Counted from the first letter of the stretch, positions 1-9,740 are shown. The stretch is 64,000 nt of DNA from Cysteiniphilum sp. JM-1 (GCF_008711525.1 NZ_VXKS01000005.1:1-64000); one strand, 5' to 3'. The notes: generated by a model not told the origin, from the letters alone. Made by a program: numbers and translations.

Positions 1-1
1 G

Positions 2-106
2 GACAGCGCTAATGATATGTTATTCATACGGTCTTTTTACAAGGCTGGGCGATGGGAAGATATTGAAAGAATGGCTTATGCAGGCGGGTTAGCAATGGCT
101 TCCTAA
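2..106 (+). CDS. C-terminal end of an unidentified protein (5' truncated by window edge)
   Basis: Frame 2 is open from the window edge to a TAA at 104-106 and encodes 34 residues ending in GGLAMAS. Its composition is protein-like (RSFYKAGRWEDIERMAYAG). The other two plus-strand frames stop at 12 and 90. The stop overlaps the 3' end of the convergent barrel gene by 4 bases. Too little is present to assign a family. Confidence 0.45.
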   Translation, partial: DSANDMLFIRSFYKAGRWEDIERMAYAGGLAMAS

Positions 107-618
107 AATACCCACAAATTGCGAATGCGCCCCAATCCAGTATTTGGTATATTTCCATTATTTCTATATTGCTGATACATCAGTTGCGTATAAATGTTTT
201 CATTTAAGTTAAAACCAAGCCCTAATGCCCAATAAAGTGCTAACTTATGCTCGGATCCGGTATACTGACTCGAGCTCATATAAGTATAACCCATACCAAT
301 TTTACCAATTGCCGAGAAGTGTAGTACTAGAGGAATTCTTAAGACGCCAGCCAAATCAAATGAATTAAGAGTTGTCTTATCCCCTAGATATTCAGGTGCT
401 GAAAAGTTGGTATAACCAAACTCTATTGAAGTCCACGGCAATGGCAAGCTAATGCCAACGTTTGCACTCCAACCAAAACCATCATGATCTGTTGCTGAAA
501 TGCCGTTGATACCATGATTATTAACATATGACCAACCACCATTAATATCAACATTTACTAATGCATTTGCTGAACCACAAGTAGCTATAATTAACGCACA
601 TAAACAAATTTTTTTCAT
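103..618 (-). CDS. small outer-membrane beta-barrel protein
   Basis: A 171-residue protein with a clear Sec signal peptide (MKKICLCALIIATCGSANA, cleavage near residue 19). The rest is made of alternating hydrophobic/polar strands rich in Gly, Tyr and Asn, and it ends in Phe (NLWVF), the terminal residue typical of BAM-inserted outer-membrane barrels. Size and pattern fit an eight-stranded OmpW/OmpX/OprF-N-like barrel, although the exact family is not recognised. It is monocistronic, with about 270 bases separating it from the divergent ppc. Its function (porin-like, adhesion or structural) cannot be told from sequence. Confidence 0.7.
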   Translation of the reverse strand: MKKICLCALIIATCGSANALVNVDINGGWSYVNNHGINGISATDHDGFGWSANVGISLPLPWTSIEFGYTNFSAPEYLGDKTTLNSFDLAGVLRIPLVLHFSAIGKIGMGYTYMSSSQYTGSEHKLALYWALGLGFNLNENIYTQLMYQQYRNNGNIPNTGLGRIRNLWVF

Positions 619-936
619 ACTATATTTACCTCAAATTTTGGTTGCTATAAAAATGTCATAAACCCCGAAAACGATAATTGCTTACTTACTTAATTGCACC
701 ACACATCCAGTAAGGTGCAATCAAGCCCCTAGCACTCCCCCGCTTTATTTGTTGTATAGTAATTCACTTAAGTGTTTGAAATGTTGTTATTTAGAGTTTT
801 TATGTAAGTTATTGTAAATTAACCACCCCCATGAAATATGCAAAATCGTTAACAAAAATTGCTAGAGTTTACGTTTTACTTCAATAATTGATTGAGGAAT
901 AATGAGGATGCAAGTTATGCAACACAAGGAGGAAAC
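619..936. other. intergenic region between barrel gene and ppc
   Basis: This AT-rich divergent region carries promoters for both neighbours, but no confident -35/-10 pair was picked. A hairpin is visible: ATTGCACC at 693-700 pairs with GGTGCAAT at 714-721 around a 13-base loop. A poly-C tract with AATTAACC lies near 815-830. An upstream in-frame TTG at 892 exists but lacks a good ribosome-binding site. Confidence 0.4.
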
Positions 937-3570
937 ATGCCAATAACAACCATAAAAGAAGCACCCTATGCAAAAACGGTCAAAGAAGATATTGAGCTAT
1001 TAGGCAATATTTTAGGAAAAGTCATAGAATGCCAAACTGGCGAAGCTGGCTTAGCTATTGTTGAGAAGATCCGCCAAAGTGCGATTCATATTCAGACCAA
1101 TCAAGATAGCTCTTTTAAAGAGCTATACCACTATATCCAAAGTCTTGATGCCAAACAAAGCATTATTGTTGCACGTGCCTTTGGTCATTTTCTTAATCTG
1201 GTTAATATTGTTGAAAACGTCCATCGTATCGATATTGAAACACCGACAAATAGCTTAAATGAAATTATTGCTAACGCCTCTCATGCTGGCATAAAGTCCG
1301 CTGAGATTGAAGACATTATCCAACAGTTATCAATCACCTTGGTATTAACAGCCCATCCAACGGAAGTCAAACGCCGCACCAATGTCCAAAAATACAACCA
1401 AATCAGTGAGTTGATTAAATGGCGTAAAGAAGCCAAAACAACGTATGACAAAGTCGATATTGATCGTAAATTACATGTTATTATCAGCAATCTATGGCTT
1501 ACGGATGAGATTCGTCGCAAGCGCCCAACACCGATTGAGGAAGCCAAATGGGGCTGTGCGGTAGTGGAGGAAGCTTTTTGGCACAGTGTACCTCAGTATT
1601 TTCGCCGGATTAATTGTGCACTTTTGGATAGTGGGCTCACACCTCTTAGCCTTAATCAAACACCGCTGAAGTTTGGCAGTTGGATGGGTGGTGATCGTGA
1701 TGGTAATCCGTATGTCACTGCCAATATCACCGAACAAGTGGTTATGCTCTATCGCTGGCGAGCAATGACCTTGATTTTGAATGACGTCACCGAACTGATT
1801 CAAGAGCTGTCGATTAATGCCTGTAATCATGAAATTAGCACATTGACAAGCAACGAGCATGAACCCTATCGCGTGCTATTAAGGCAGTTACGAGATCGCC
1901 TTAGCTACACCATTGACTGGTATCAACAACGTATTATCAAAAAGCGCTTTCGTTTAGAAAGTGCGTGTATCCAGAGTGTTGAAGAAGTACTAGACCCACT
2001 TTATCTTATCTATAACAGCTTAATTCAAAACAATGCCACGGCAATTGCGCAAGACACCCTTGAAGATTTAATACGCAAGATTCACACCTTTGGTTTACAT
2101 CTTGTGAAACTGGATATCCGTCAGGAATCTTCACGCCACAGTGAGGTGATCGCACGCATTTATCAATATCTTGAGCTAGGCGATTACTGGCAATTAAATG
2201 AGTCACAAAAAATCACATGGTTAATCAAAGAGCTGCAAAGTAAGCGCCCATTATTTGATGATGATTGTCCCTTTAATGACGATGAACAAGAATTAATTGA
2301 CACTTTCCAAACTATTGCCAAATTGCCACGTGATCAATTTGGTTCCTATGTTATCTCGATGGCATCGCAACCTTCTGATGTTTTAAGTGTTCTCTTGTTG
2401 CAAAAATCCTGCCACATTAAAGGCTACTTACCAGTTGTGCCATTATTTGAGACATTAAATGACTTAAAAGGAAGTGCTGAAACCCTATCGCAGTTATTTC
2501 AACTTAACTGGTACAAAGAGCACACCAAAGGCAATCAAGAGGTTATGATTGGCTATTCAGATTCTGCCAAAGATGCTGGGAAACTTGCTGCAAGCTGGCA
2601 GCTTTATAAAGCCCAACAACAAATGCTTGAAGTAGGTAAAGCGCATGATATCAAACTGTGTTTCTTCCATGGTCGCGGTGGCTCGGTTGGTCGCGGTGGC
2701 GGCCCTATTCAATCTGCATTATTATCATTACCACCCCATACGGTCAATGGCTGGATCAAAGTCACAGAACAAGGTGAGGTTATTCATAAAAAATTTGGCT
2801 CCAAAGAAAATGCCTTAGAGAACTTTATTCTATATACCAACTCTGTTTTAGCTGCCACGTTGGCACCTCCGATAGAAGCACATGACAACTGGCAAACACT
2901 AATGGATCAAATGAGCGACCAATCAGCTTCAGACTATCGCCACGTCGTGCATGATGAGGCATTTATGGCATATTTCACACAGGCAACACCTGCTAGCGCG
3001 CTTGGTAAACTCTGCATTGGTAGCCGCCCTGCTAAGCGCAAACCCTCAGCACGTTTAGAAGGCTTAAGAGCAATCCCTTATATTTTTGCTTGGACGCAGA
3101 CTCGATTGATTTTACCTAGCTGGCTTGGTATGGAGTCAGCCTTACAATCAGCATTAGCTACAGATAAAGCATTGATCAAAGAGATGTTAAAAAACTGGCC
3201 ATTTTTCAAAAACTTAATTGATCTTTTAGATATGACATTATTAAAAACATCACCCGAGATTGCTCAGTTTTATGATGATGAGCTCTCTTTAAGTTTACAG
3301 AATTATGGTCAGGATCTGCGTTTGCGACTCAATAGCATGATCAAGGTTAATAGCTTGTTAAATACACTAACCGATGATGGTCATGCCGCATCCAAATACT
3401 CAGCCATCCACTATCGTACACCGTATATTGATCCCTTGAATTTGTTACAAGCATCGACTTTACACAAACTAGCAAAAGGTAATCTAAGCACTGAAGAAGA
3501 AACCATCTATGAAGATGTACTAATGCTATCGATTTCCGGCATTGCTGCTGGCATGAAAAATACCGGTTAA
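937..3570 (+). CDS. ppc: phosphoenolpyruvate carboxylase
   Basis: Converts PEP and bicarbonate to oxaloacetate, refilling the TCA cycle in the cytoplasm. The start is placed at ATG 937 because AAGGAGG sits 6 bases upstream; an in-frame TTG at 892 would add 15 unlikely residues. The protein is then 877 residues, close to the E. coli enzyme (883). Family motifs are present: LVLTAHPTEVKRR with the catalytic His, GSWMGGDRDGNP, the glycine loop FFHGRGGSVGRGGGP, and IPYIFAWTQTRLILPSWLG. The C-terminus ends MKNTG, matching the family's buried C-terminus near the inhibitor site. It appears monocistronic. Confidence 0.97.
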   Translation: MPITTIKEAPYAKTVKEDIELLGNILGKVIECQTGEAGLAIVEKIRQSAIHIQTNQDSSFKELYHYIQSLDAKQSIIVARAFGHFLNLVNIVENVHRIDIETPTNSLNEIIANASHAGIKSAEIEDIIQQLSITLVLTAHPTEVKRRTNVQKYNQISELIKWRKEAKTTYDKVDIDRKLHVIISNLWLTDEIRRKRPTPIEEAKWGCAVVEEAFWHSVPQYFRRINCALLDSGLTPLSLNQTPLKFGSWMGGDRDGNPYVTANITEQVVMLYRWRAMTLILNDVTELIQELSINACNHEISTLTSNEHEPYRVLLRQLRDRLSYTIDWYQQRIIKKRFRLESACIQSVEEVLDPLYLIYNSLIQNNATAIAQDTLEDLIRKIHTFGLHLVKLDIRQESSRHSEVIARIYQYLELGDYWQLNESQKITWLIKELQSKRPLFDDDCPFNDDEQELIDTFQTIAKLPRDQFGSYVISMASQPSDVLSVLLLQKSCHIKGYLPVVPLFETLNDLKGSAETLSQLFQLNWYKEHTKGNQEVMIGYSDSAKDAGKLAASWQLYKAQQQMLEVGKAHDIKLCFFHGRGGSVGRGGGPIQSALLSLPPHTVNGWIKVTEQGEVIHKKFGSKENALENFILYTNSVLAATLAPPIEAHDNWQTLMDQMSDQSASDYRHVVHDEAFMAYFTQATPASALGKLCIGSRPAKRKPSARLEGLRAIPYIFAWTQTRLILPSWLGMESALQSALATDKALIKEMLKNWPFFKNLIDLLDMTLLKTSPEIAQFYDDELSLSLQNYGQDLRLRLNSMIKVNSLLNTLTDDGHAASKYSAIHYRTPYIDPLNLLQASTLHKLAKGNLSTEEETIYEDVLMLSISGIAAGMKNTG

Positions 3571-3670
3571 TTTAAATCATAGCAACTTCTACATCATTAC
3601 ATTCATGACACCTGCTAAAAATTAAGGCACAATACCTATCATTAATGTTTATACTGGAGTAAGCCCACAT

Positions 3671-4756
3671 ATGAAAGCTTTGACCATCGGTGGTGCAACA
3701 TTAGATACAATTATCGAATACGAACAAATGGAAACCATGGAAATCCAAAAGCCATTCGCCAAGCAATCCTATTTATTACTTGAGGAAGGCGCCAAAATCG
3801 AGGTCACCGATCAGAAATGCTTTAGTGGCGGTGGCGCTACCAATGCAGCTGTTTCCTTGCAAAAGCTTGGATTTAATGTGCGTTTTTTTGGCAAAGTCGG
3901 CAAAGACAACATTGGTAAATCACTGCTAGAAGAGCTGAAATCGCAAGGGGTTGATACCTCGATTGTGCGCTACTCTAATCACTATGGCACCGCCACCTCT
4001 TATGTTGTACCATCACTTAAGGGGGATCGCACGATCTTTGCTTATCGCGGAGCTAATCGCGATTTATTAACCGAAGATCTACCAGTTGCTGCAATTGAAG
4101 AAGCTGATTTTGTTTACGTCACATCCCTTAGCAAAGCATCTGCCGCACAGCTGCCACAAATTGTCAAATTCGCCAAAGTATGTAATACAAAAGTTGCCAT
4201 TAACCCAGGTTATAGCCAACTTGAAGTTGGTAGTAGCTTTATTTTAGAAGCCTTAAGCGGTATTGATATCTTGATCATGAACTACCAGGAAGCACAAAAG
4301 CTCATGAGCTCTTTGTTAAGCTGCGAAGATAACCCAACGGATGAAACAGCAATGGATCATCACCAGAACCTACTGCAGGCTCAACCTGTTTATCAAGATA
4401 GTTTTTTCTCATTAAAAGCCTTCTTTCAAAAAGCATTGAGCTTAGGACCACGCATCGTTGTCGTTACCGATGGCAGCGAAGGGGTTTATGTTGCAACCGA
4501 GAAGAAAATGTACTTTCATCCAGCACTTAAGATTGATAACGTTGTCAATACACTAGGGGCAGGAGACGCTTTTGGTTCAAGCTTTTGTGGTGCGATATAT
4601 GCTGGTGAGAATGTGCGCACTGCGATTTGCTATGGCCTGATTAATAGTGCTTCAGTGATTCAATACCATGATGCTAAAACAGGGCTTTTAGATAAAGAAA
4701 CCATTGCAGCTAAAATTGCCGATGTCCCTGATACCTTAAGCATTGTTGAGTGGTAA
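3671..4756 (+). CDS. PfkB-family carbohydrate/nucleoside kinase
   Basis: A 361-residue ribokinase-fold kinase. The N-terminal glycine motif (SGGGATNAAVSLQKLGF, about residues 54-70) and the C-terminal ATP/catalytic signature (NTLGAGDAFGSSFCG, about residues 296-310, catalytic Asp in GAGDAF) are intact. The family phosphorylates sugars, nucleosides or similar alcohols using ATP. The substrate cannot be deduced: no sugar transporter or regulator adjoins it. A family-atypical insertion (about residues 210-250, rich in Asp, Gln and Asn) lies between the two signatures. It ends 22 bases from the convergent iglI-like gene. Confidence 0.88.
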   Translation: MKALTIGGATLDTIIEYEQMETMEIQKPFAKQSYLLLEEGAKIEVTDQKCFSGGGATNAAVSLQKLGFNVRFFGKVGKDNIGKSLLEELKSQGVDTSIVRYSNHYGTATSYVVPSLKGDRTIFAYRGANRDLLTEDLPVAAIEEADFVYVTSLSKASAAQLPQIVKFAKVCNTKVAINPGYSQLEVGSSFILEALSGIDILIMNYQEAQKLMSSLLSCEDNPTDETAMDHHQNLLQAQPVYQDSFFSLKAFFQKALSLGPRIVVVTDGSEGVYVATEKKMYFHPALKIDNVVNTLGAGDAFGSSFCGAIYAGENVRTAICYGLINSASVIQYHDAKTGLLDKETIAAKIADVPDTLSIVEW

Positions 4757-4778
4757 TGCTTGAATTAAACTTTCTTCT

Positions 4779-5957
4779 TTATTCTTTCGACAAACCTGCT
4801 TGATCCCAAACACCTTCAATTTCCTCCAGTAAATGATCGATTTCATTATCATCAATGAGCGACTCTTCTTGATCATCGATAATGTCTTCTTTAAAGCGAA
4901 TATCTTCACTTTCTGATAACATACTGACATCTTCCATCAACTTACGCCCTTCATTTTGCATAGGTTCGGCATAATCGCCTTGATGAAACTGCTCATCATG
5001 ATAATTATTCTCTGCCATATTAGGTAAATCACGTAAAAAACGCATTGGATCACTTTGATAGAGCTTCTTGGCAATATGCCACTCCAATGAATTAGAGTTC
5101 TGCTCAATATGCTTATAAATCGTTCGTGCATTGGGTGCTAGATTTTTATATAGCGGGAAAAAGAGTCCTGGAAAATAATCTTTTGGGTCAAAATGTGTCA
5201 GCTCTTTTTGCATATCTTCATAAACGATTGCCGCCTCAAAAAAGCGTTTTGCATTGATCATGCTTTGTAAAATCAGTACTTTTTTGACGAACTTATACCA
5301 TTTGACTGAAGCAAACTCATCAATATAACGGTTTTTAGTTTCCTTTTGTGGGACTTGTTTTGTCACAGGTTCGCTTGCCTCATCAACGCCAGTCGTTGAA
5401 GATTCATTTTGCTGCTCTTTATCAAGTAGCCGCTTAATCGCAAACTTAAGCTCTTTGATCGTTTTGTTCGTTGTTAATACCGACTTACGTGAGTCTAACT
5501 CCAGTTGTATTGAGGTTAGGCTTTGCACGGTATCTAATAATAATTCATAGGACTCAACCAACGCATCGACATCAAAGACCTTAACCTGCTTAATTTCAGC
5601 GGTTATTTTCATATCCAGCATTTGTACAAAGATGTCAATACCACTAAGTAACGTGGTATCAAAACGCTCTAAAGGAGATAAACGCCCCGATAGTATATTT
5701 AATTGCTGATCATAAGACTTAATACTTGTGTTAATATCTGCCAAAGATTTTGCGCTCAAAAACAAATCTGCGGCATACCCCATAAAAAGAATATAGACAT
5801 CTATGCTTTTGGTTTCTTCAACATACTGGCTAATTGCCTCGATAACTGCTTCATATTTTCCTTCTTGATATTGATGCACAATGCCACTCATCAACATCGG
5901 ATTTAAGCGTTTAAGCTGCACAATATCTTCAATCTCGCTTAAGAATGCTAACTGCAT
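4779..5957 (-). CDS. IglI/TssA-like secretion-system accessory protein (putative)
   Basis: The start is set at ATG 5957, preceded by AGGAGG; the open frame extends 21 codons further without support. The 392-residue protein is soluble and helical, with a Glu/Asp-rich tail (about residues 330-390). A segment around WYKFVKKVLILQSM to HFDPKDYFPGLFFPLYKNL looks like the C-terminal helical repeat of TssA/VasJ-type proteins: alpha-helical pairs, then an aromatic-D-P motif, then a late LYKNL. It lies 23 bases after a dotU-like gene. In the Francisella pathogenicity island dotU is followed by iglI, a protein of similar size. The IglI identity therefore rests on context and length, not on recognised homology. 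Confidence 0.5.
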   Translation of the reverse strand: MQLAFLSEIEDIVQLKRLNPMLMSGIVHQYQEGKYEAVIEAISQYVEETKSIDVYILFMGYAADLFLSAKSLADINTSIKSYDQQLNILSGRLSPLERFDTTLLSGIDIFVQMLDMKITAEIKQVKVFDVDALVESYELLLDTVQSLTSIQLELDSRKSVLTTNKTIKELKFAIKRLLDKEQQNESSTTGVDEASEPVTKQVPQKETKNRYIDEFASVKWYKFVKKVLILQSMINAKRFFEAAIVYEDMQKELTHFDPKDYFPGLFFPLYKNLAPNARTIYKHIEQNSNSLEWHIAKKLYQSDPMRFLRDLPNMAENNYHDEQFHQGDYAEPMQNEGRKLMEDVSMLSESEDIRFKEDIIDDQEESLIDDNEIDHLLEEIEGVWDQAGLSKE

Positions 5958-5980
5958 GTCACTCCTCCTTGTTTTCCTTA

Positions 5981-6625
5981 TTACGCAAAAAAGTAAATGC
6001 CAAGCGGCACCAAAATACATATTGCAACAACACCCCAGACGATATTCTGCGCTTTACGACTATTGGGCATCTGTTGACGTGACGTTGTTGTGGCAACAAC
6101 CTCTTCGTTTATATTGGTATTTTGATTAAAGTCCTTTAATATCGATTTGACGCGTGAAATATACTGGTGGCGCTCGGCATGATTTGGATTGTGATAATAT
6201 TTCCCTAAAAAGTCATCTTGCAATACCATAAGAAGCACTTCATAGCTGATTTTGGGATATATTTTATTTGATAGCACTTCATCTAATACATCAAAAACAA
6301 ACTCACCGCCATCCGTTCGCCCATAAAACTCAGCTTGTAAGGTATCCCAATGACAGGGCAACTCACGCTCAGTAATCAATAACATAAACTTCTCATCGAC
6401 ATTAGTAATAATCGGAAAAAGGATAAACTCAGCAATTTTACTACTATAGTCGGTGTTAAGCTGATTTTGCATCGCTAATAGTTGTGCCCGAATTTTCTCA
6501 CGAAATTTGAGAACCTCTTGATCACTTGTTTTACCCGCATTATTAAGCATAAGCGTTTTTTTAAAATCACTTGCTGAATAGACTAAATCGCTTAACTGCG
6601 ATAATAATTGAAGTTCACTTTGCAT
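5981..6625 (-). CDS. dotU: DotU/IcmH/TssL-family membrane protein
   Basis: A 214-residue protein with a cytoplasmic helical domain and one C-terminal membrane segment (IVWGVVAICILVPLGIYFF), the layout of TssL/DotU (T6SS) and IcmH/DotU (T4bSS). Conserved family features are visible: NVDEKFMLL, then a W followed by LQAEFYGRTDGGEFVFDVLDE, then LLMVLQDDFLGKYY. The size equals that of the Francisella DotU without a peptidoglycan-binding domain. GGAAGG precedes the ATG. It heads a two-gene unit with the next gene. No TssM, TssB/C, Hcp or VgrG gene is nearby, so this is an isolated copy. Confidence 0.75.
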   Translation of the reverse strand: MQSELQLLSQLSDLVYSASDFKKTLMLNNAGKTSDQEVLKFREKIRAQLLAMQNQLNTDYSSKIAEFILFPIITNVDEKFMLLITERELPCHWDTLQAEFYGRTDGGEFVFDVLDEVLSNKIYPKISYEVLLMVLQDDFLGKYYHNPNHAERHQYISRVKSILKDFNQNTNINEEVVATTTSRQQMPNSRKAQNIVWGVVAICILVPLGIYFFA

Positions 6626-6846
6626 TGTTTCAACCTTCCTTTATCTTGTTATTAGCACGTTTATCTCATCGATTAAATCAGATAAAACCTATCGTACTGA
6701 TTCCTTTTCACAGTCTAGCCTTCGCTGCTTTGTAATAAAATCATGCGATCAATTATCGCTATGTATACAGCAAGATACTATCACAGCAAACAAATATGTC
6801 TAGTCACTAAGAAGCAAAACATTTGGATTTATACTGATTAAAAAAA

Positions 6847-7602
6847 TTAAAAAAATAACAACTTAATCATCAGTCCCAAAAGCACGAGCATAACAATCTT
6901 CTTAAGCCACTTAACATTCGCCTTAAGCACAAACTGCGCGCCCAACAAATAGCCCATCATTGCCGCAGGCAAAGCGATCATCACGATGTACCAGTCAATA
7001 TTGCCCGTCCATAAAAAGTAAATTAAAGCACCAAAGTTCGCCGATAAATTAACAATTTTGGCATTCGTCACGGACTCTTTGGCTGACATCGACAAAATAT
7101 ACATAAAGCCTAAGAACAAAAAGGTTCCAGTGCCCGGACCAAAAAAGCCATCATAGGCGCCAACAATAAAACATACCAAACCCAAATGCAGATAAAATTT
7201 TGGTGTCAACGTGTAGTTACTTTCGGAACGGTAGTTTTTAAATGCACCAATAATTAAAATCGTCGGAATAATAATAAGCAACAAGGTTGTCATCAGCTGA
7301 TAACTCACCAGATGACTAATCAGCTTCGCACCCAATAAAGAGCCGATAAATGCCAGTACAATACCTAAGATAATCGTACGCCAATAAACCTTTACCGAAC
7401 ACAACAAACGGATAACGGCAGAAAGTGTACCCATCGACATGACCATTTTATTGGTACCCAATACCAAATGCGGTGGCACACCAACGCTTAAATACGTTGG
7501 GATAGTGATCATGCCACCACCTCCGGCAATACAATCAACAAAACCCGCGAAAAAAATCATTACAAAAACAAAAGCACCAGATAAAAACGAGATGTGCTCC
7601 AT
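6847..7602 (-). CDS. TauE/SafE-family membrane transporter (sulfite/anion exporter type)
   Basis: A 251-residue, very hydrophobic protein with about eight membrane segments. The N-terminal FAGFVDCIAGGGGMITIPTYL and the mid-protein YDGFFGPGTGTFLFLGF are the paired glycine-rich repeats typical of TauE/SafE (DUF81) permeases. Family members export sulfite, sulfoacetate or related anions. The substrate here is unknown and no sulfur gene adjoins it. ATG 7602 is preferred over GTG 7611; neither has a strong ribosome-binding site. Confidence 0.85.
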   Translation of the reverse strand: MEHISFLSGAFVFVMIFFAGFVDCIAGGGGMITIPTYLSVGVPPHLVLGTNKMVMSMGTLSAVIRLLCSVKVYWRTIILGIVLAFIGSLLGAKLISHLVSYQLMTTLLLIIIPTILIIGAFKNYRSESNYTLTPKFYLHLGLVCFIVGAYDGFFGPGTGTFLFLGFMYILSMSAKESVTNAKIVNLSANFGALIYFLWTGNIDWYIVMIALPAAMMGYLLGAQFVLKANVKWLKKIVMLVLLGLMIKLLFF

Positions 7603-7665
7603 ACTAATCACTTCATACCAACCAATCGTTAGAAAGTATAATGTACTGGTTATTTGAAAGAGTTC

Positions 7666-8154
7666 CTAACTATTTTTGTGATTAACTGGGAAAAATCCTT
7701 GTGTATAAATTTTTTGAACTTCTTGCGCACTTAAAAATGATTGCAACAACATCACAAGCTTGTCAAATTCCTCGGAGATTTTAGCATAGGTTTTCTGATA
7801 AGAAGATTTCAGTATTCGATAATAATAAGCAAGCTCTAGGCTCGCTGTTTTACCAATATCACTAAAATAAGATGGTGATAAACCTAATTTTTGTGCTCGC
7901 TTTGGATACCATCCGGCGTAGATTAAAGAACAATCCAGCACTTTTTCAAGCTCATCGGTATTTTTATGTGAGATGCCAGTTAATAGGCTTTGCGCAAAGG
8001 TCATATCTTTAAGCTCAGTATATTTGACATTTCTTAGCAGAGCATAAACAACAAAAGCCTCAATCTCGACATCCAGTTCAATGCCAACAACTTTTTGCGC
8101 CTCACCGATCAGATTATAAAACGATTCAACCATTGTGTTTGCAATTACTACCAT
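7666..8154 (-). CDS. conserved-looking hypothetical protein, 162 residues
   Basis: The family is not recognised. The ATG at 8154 has a good ribosome-binding site (GAGGAAAGCTT). The protein is soluble and mostly helical, with motifs DVEIEAFVVYALLRNV, SLIYAGWYPKRAQKLGLSPSYF and an aromatic-rich helix ELAYYYRILKSSY. There is no signal peptide and no metal-binding cluster. It lies alone between the aminopeptidase and the TauE gene on the same strand, separated by about 80 and 60 bases. Confidence 0.7.
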   Translation of the reverse strand: MVVIANTMVESFYNLIGEAQKVVGIELDVEIEAFVVYALLRNVKYTELKDMTFAQSLLTGISHKNTDELEKVLDCSLIYAGWYPKRAQKLGLSPSYFSDIGKTASLELAYYYRILKSSYQKTYAKISEEFDKLVMLLQSFLSAQEVQKIYTQGFFPVNHKNS

Positions 8155-8237
8155 AAGCTTTCCTCATTGCATCATCCTGCAACAAGTATAGTTGACTTTT
8201 TAGACTATGGTATTTTATCAAGGTTATTTGCTAATCG

Positions 8238-9614
8238 TCAGACACCTAGGTGTGTTTTAAGCATCTCATATGCCGCACGAATACCCATTGCCTCACCACC
8301 AATCATTCGTCCTGGCATATTCGAGATATTCCATGCCATCAAATCAAAATGAAGCCATGGTGTATTATGTTCAATAAAGCTTTGTAAAAACAATGCTGCA
8401 CTAATACTGCCAGCATATGGCACAGAAGCAGAGTTTTTAATATCTGCAACCTGACTATCAAGGAGCTTGCGATAAGAAGCATATAGCGGCATACGCCACA
8501 CTGGGTCTTGCACTTTCTCTGCTGCTAGGCTTAGCTTATGCGCCCACTCCTCATCATTGGCAAAAAATGCTGACATCTCAGTACCAACGGCAATGCGCGC
8601 TGCTCCCGTTAATGTCGCAAAATCCATCACAAGATTTGGTTTCTCACGGGTTGCTTCAGTTAAAATATCAGCTAATACAATCCGCCCTTCCGCATCGGTA
8701 TTGGTCACCTCAACCGTTGTACCATTATACATTTCAATCACATCACTTGGGCGATAGGCATTGCCTGAAATCGCATTTTCAACCGCTGAAATAAGTACGG
8801 TTAAACGCACTGGCAATTGTGTATCCATAATCAAGCGCGCTAATCCCAAGACTTGTGCCGATCCCCCCATATCCTTATGCATCAAGAGCATGCCACTAGC
8901 AGGTTTAATATCCAAGCCACCGGTATCAAAAACCACACCTTTACCAACAAGCACAATATGCGGGTGCGCTTCATTACCCCAATCTAGGCGAATGCGTCTG
9001 GGTGCTCTGACACTCGCACGTCCCACCGCATGAATACCGCGATAGCCTTTTGCTAATAGGTCATCACCCACGATTTCTGAAAAAGTCGCAGAGAAGGTTT
9101 GCGCTAATTTCTGAGTTTGTCGTGCAATCTCTTCAGGACCCATATCTTCAGCCGGTGTATTGATCATATCGCGCACTAGATATATCGCGCGCAAAGTTTT
9201 TTCAACCTCAGCAAATTTTTTGGGTAAATATAATTTAATGGTATTAGTCTTTTTGTCTGACTTATACGTTAGAAACTGATAACAGCCTAAACCAAATGCC
9301 AAATAGAAAAGCTCAGAATCGACGACATCAAAAGGGTCCACAATCTGATAATCACCATGCGGCAATGACTGGCATAAGCTTGCCATTGACCACATATCTT
9401 TAGCATCAACAACGACTAATGCTGCAGATAACTCGCCATCACTATTAAAAAATAAAGCACTCTTACCCGATATTGCTTTAAAGCTTTGCGCTTTAAGCGT
9501 ATTTTGCTTTGATGGTTCTTGCTGTAACAACCAATCTTGATATTGCCCAACAGGGACAACAATTAATTCTACTGCTTCTTTTTTGATTGTTTTATAAAAA
9601 CATGAAAATGCCAT
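8238..9614 (-). CDS. leucyl aminopeptidase family protein (M17)
   Basis: A 458-residue cytosolic di-metal aminopeptidase that removes N-terminal residues from peptides. The catalytic C-terminal domain is intact: GKGVVFDTGGLDIKP (Lys and Asp ligands), MHKDMGGSAQV, and the M17 signature NTDAEGRIVLAD with Asp, Glu and the catalytic Arg. The N-terminal macro-like domain is short (about 150 residues), so the protein is shorter than E. coli PepA (503) and nearer the PepB-like branch. GAGG lies 6 bases before the ATG. It appears monocistronic. Confidence 0.93.
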   Translation of the reverse strand: MAFSCFYKTIKKEAVELIVVPVGQYQDWLLQQEPSKQNTLKAQSFKAISGKSALFFNSDGELSAALVVVDAKDMWSMASLCQSLPHGDYQIVDPFDVVDSELFYLAFGLGCYQFLTYKSDKKTNTIKLYLPKKFAEVEKTLRAIYLVRDMINTPAEDMGPEEIARQTQKLAQTFSATFSEIVGDDLLAKGYRGIHAVGRASVRAPRRIRLDWGNEAHPHIVLVGKGVVFDTGGLDIKPASGMLLMHKDMGGSAQVLGLARLIMDTQLPVRLTVLISAVENAISGNAYRPSDVIEMYNGTTVEVTNTDAEGRIVLADILTEATREKPNLVMDFATLTGAARIAVGTEMSAFFANDEEWAHKLSLAAEKVQDPVWRMPLYASYRKLLDSQVADIKNSASVPYAGSISAALFLQSFIEHNTPWLHFDLMAWNISNMPGRMIGGEAMGIRAAYEMLKTHLGV

Positions 9615-9740
9615 AATAACCTCACAACAACTTAATTGATGGAAGTATATTAAAGGATTGCCAAGGATTTGAAAGCCTCACCTGCAAAATATACTGCTGA
9701 CTAATCATTTTGGCACTCTTGGTTTAGGTAACTCGGATAA

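Noticed and set aside
892-936. In-frame TTG extension of ppc
   Set aside because: The ATG at 937 has a perfect AAGGAGG; the extra 15 residues are not part of the family.
1492-1860. Minus-strand 122-codon open frame
   Set aside because: Antisense shadow of ppc with no ribosome-binding site and no recognisable domain.
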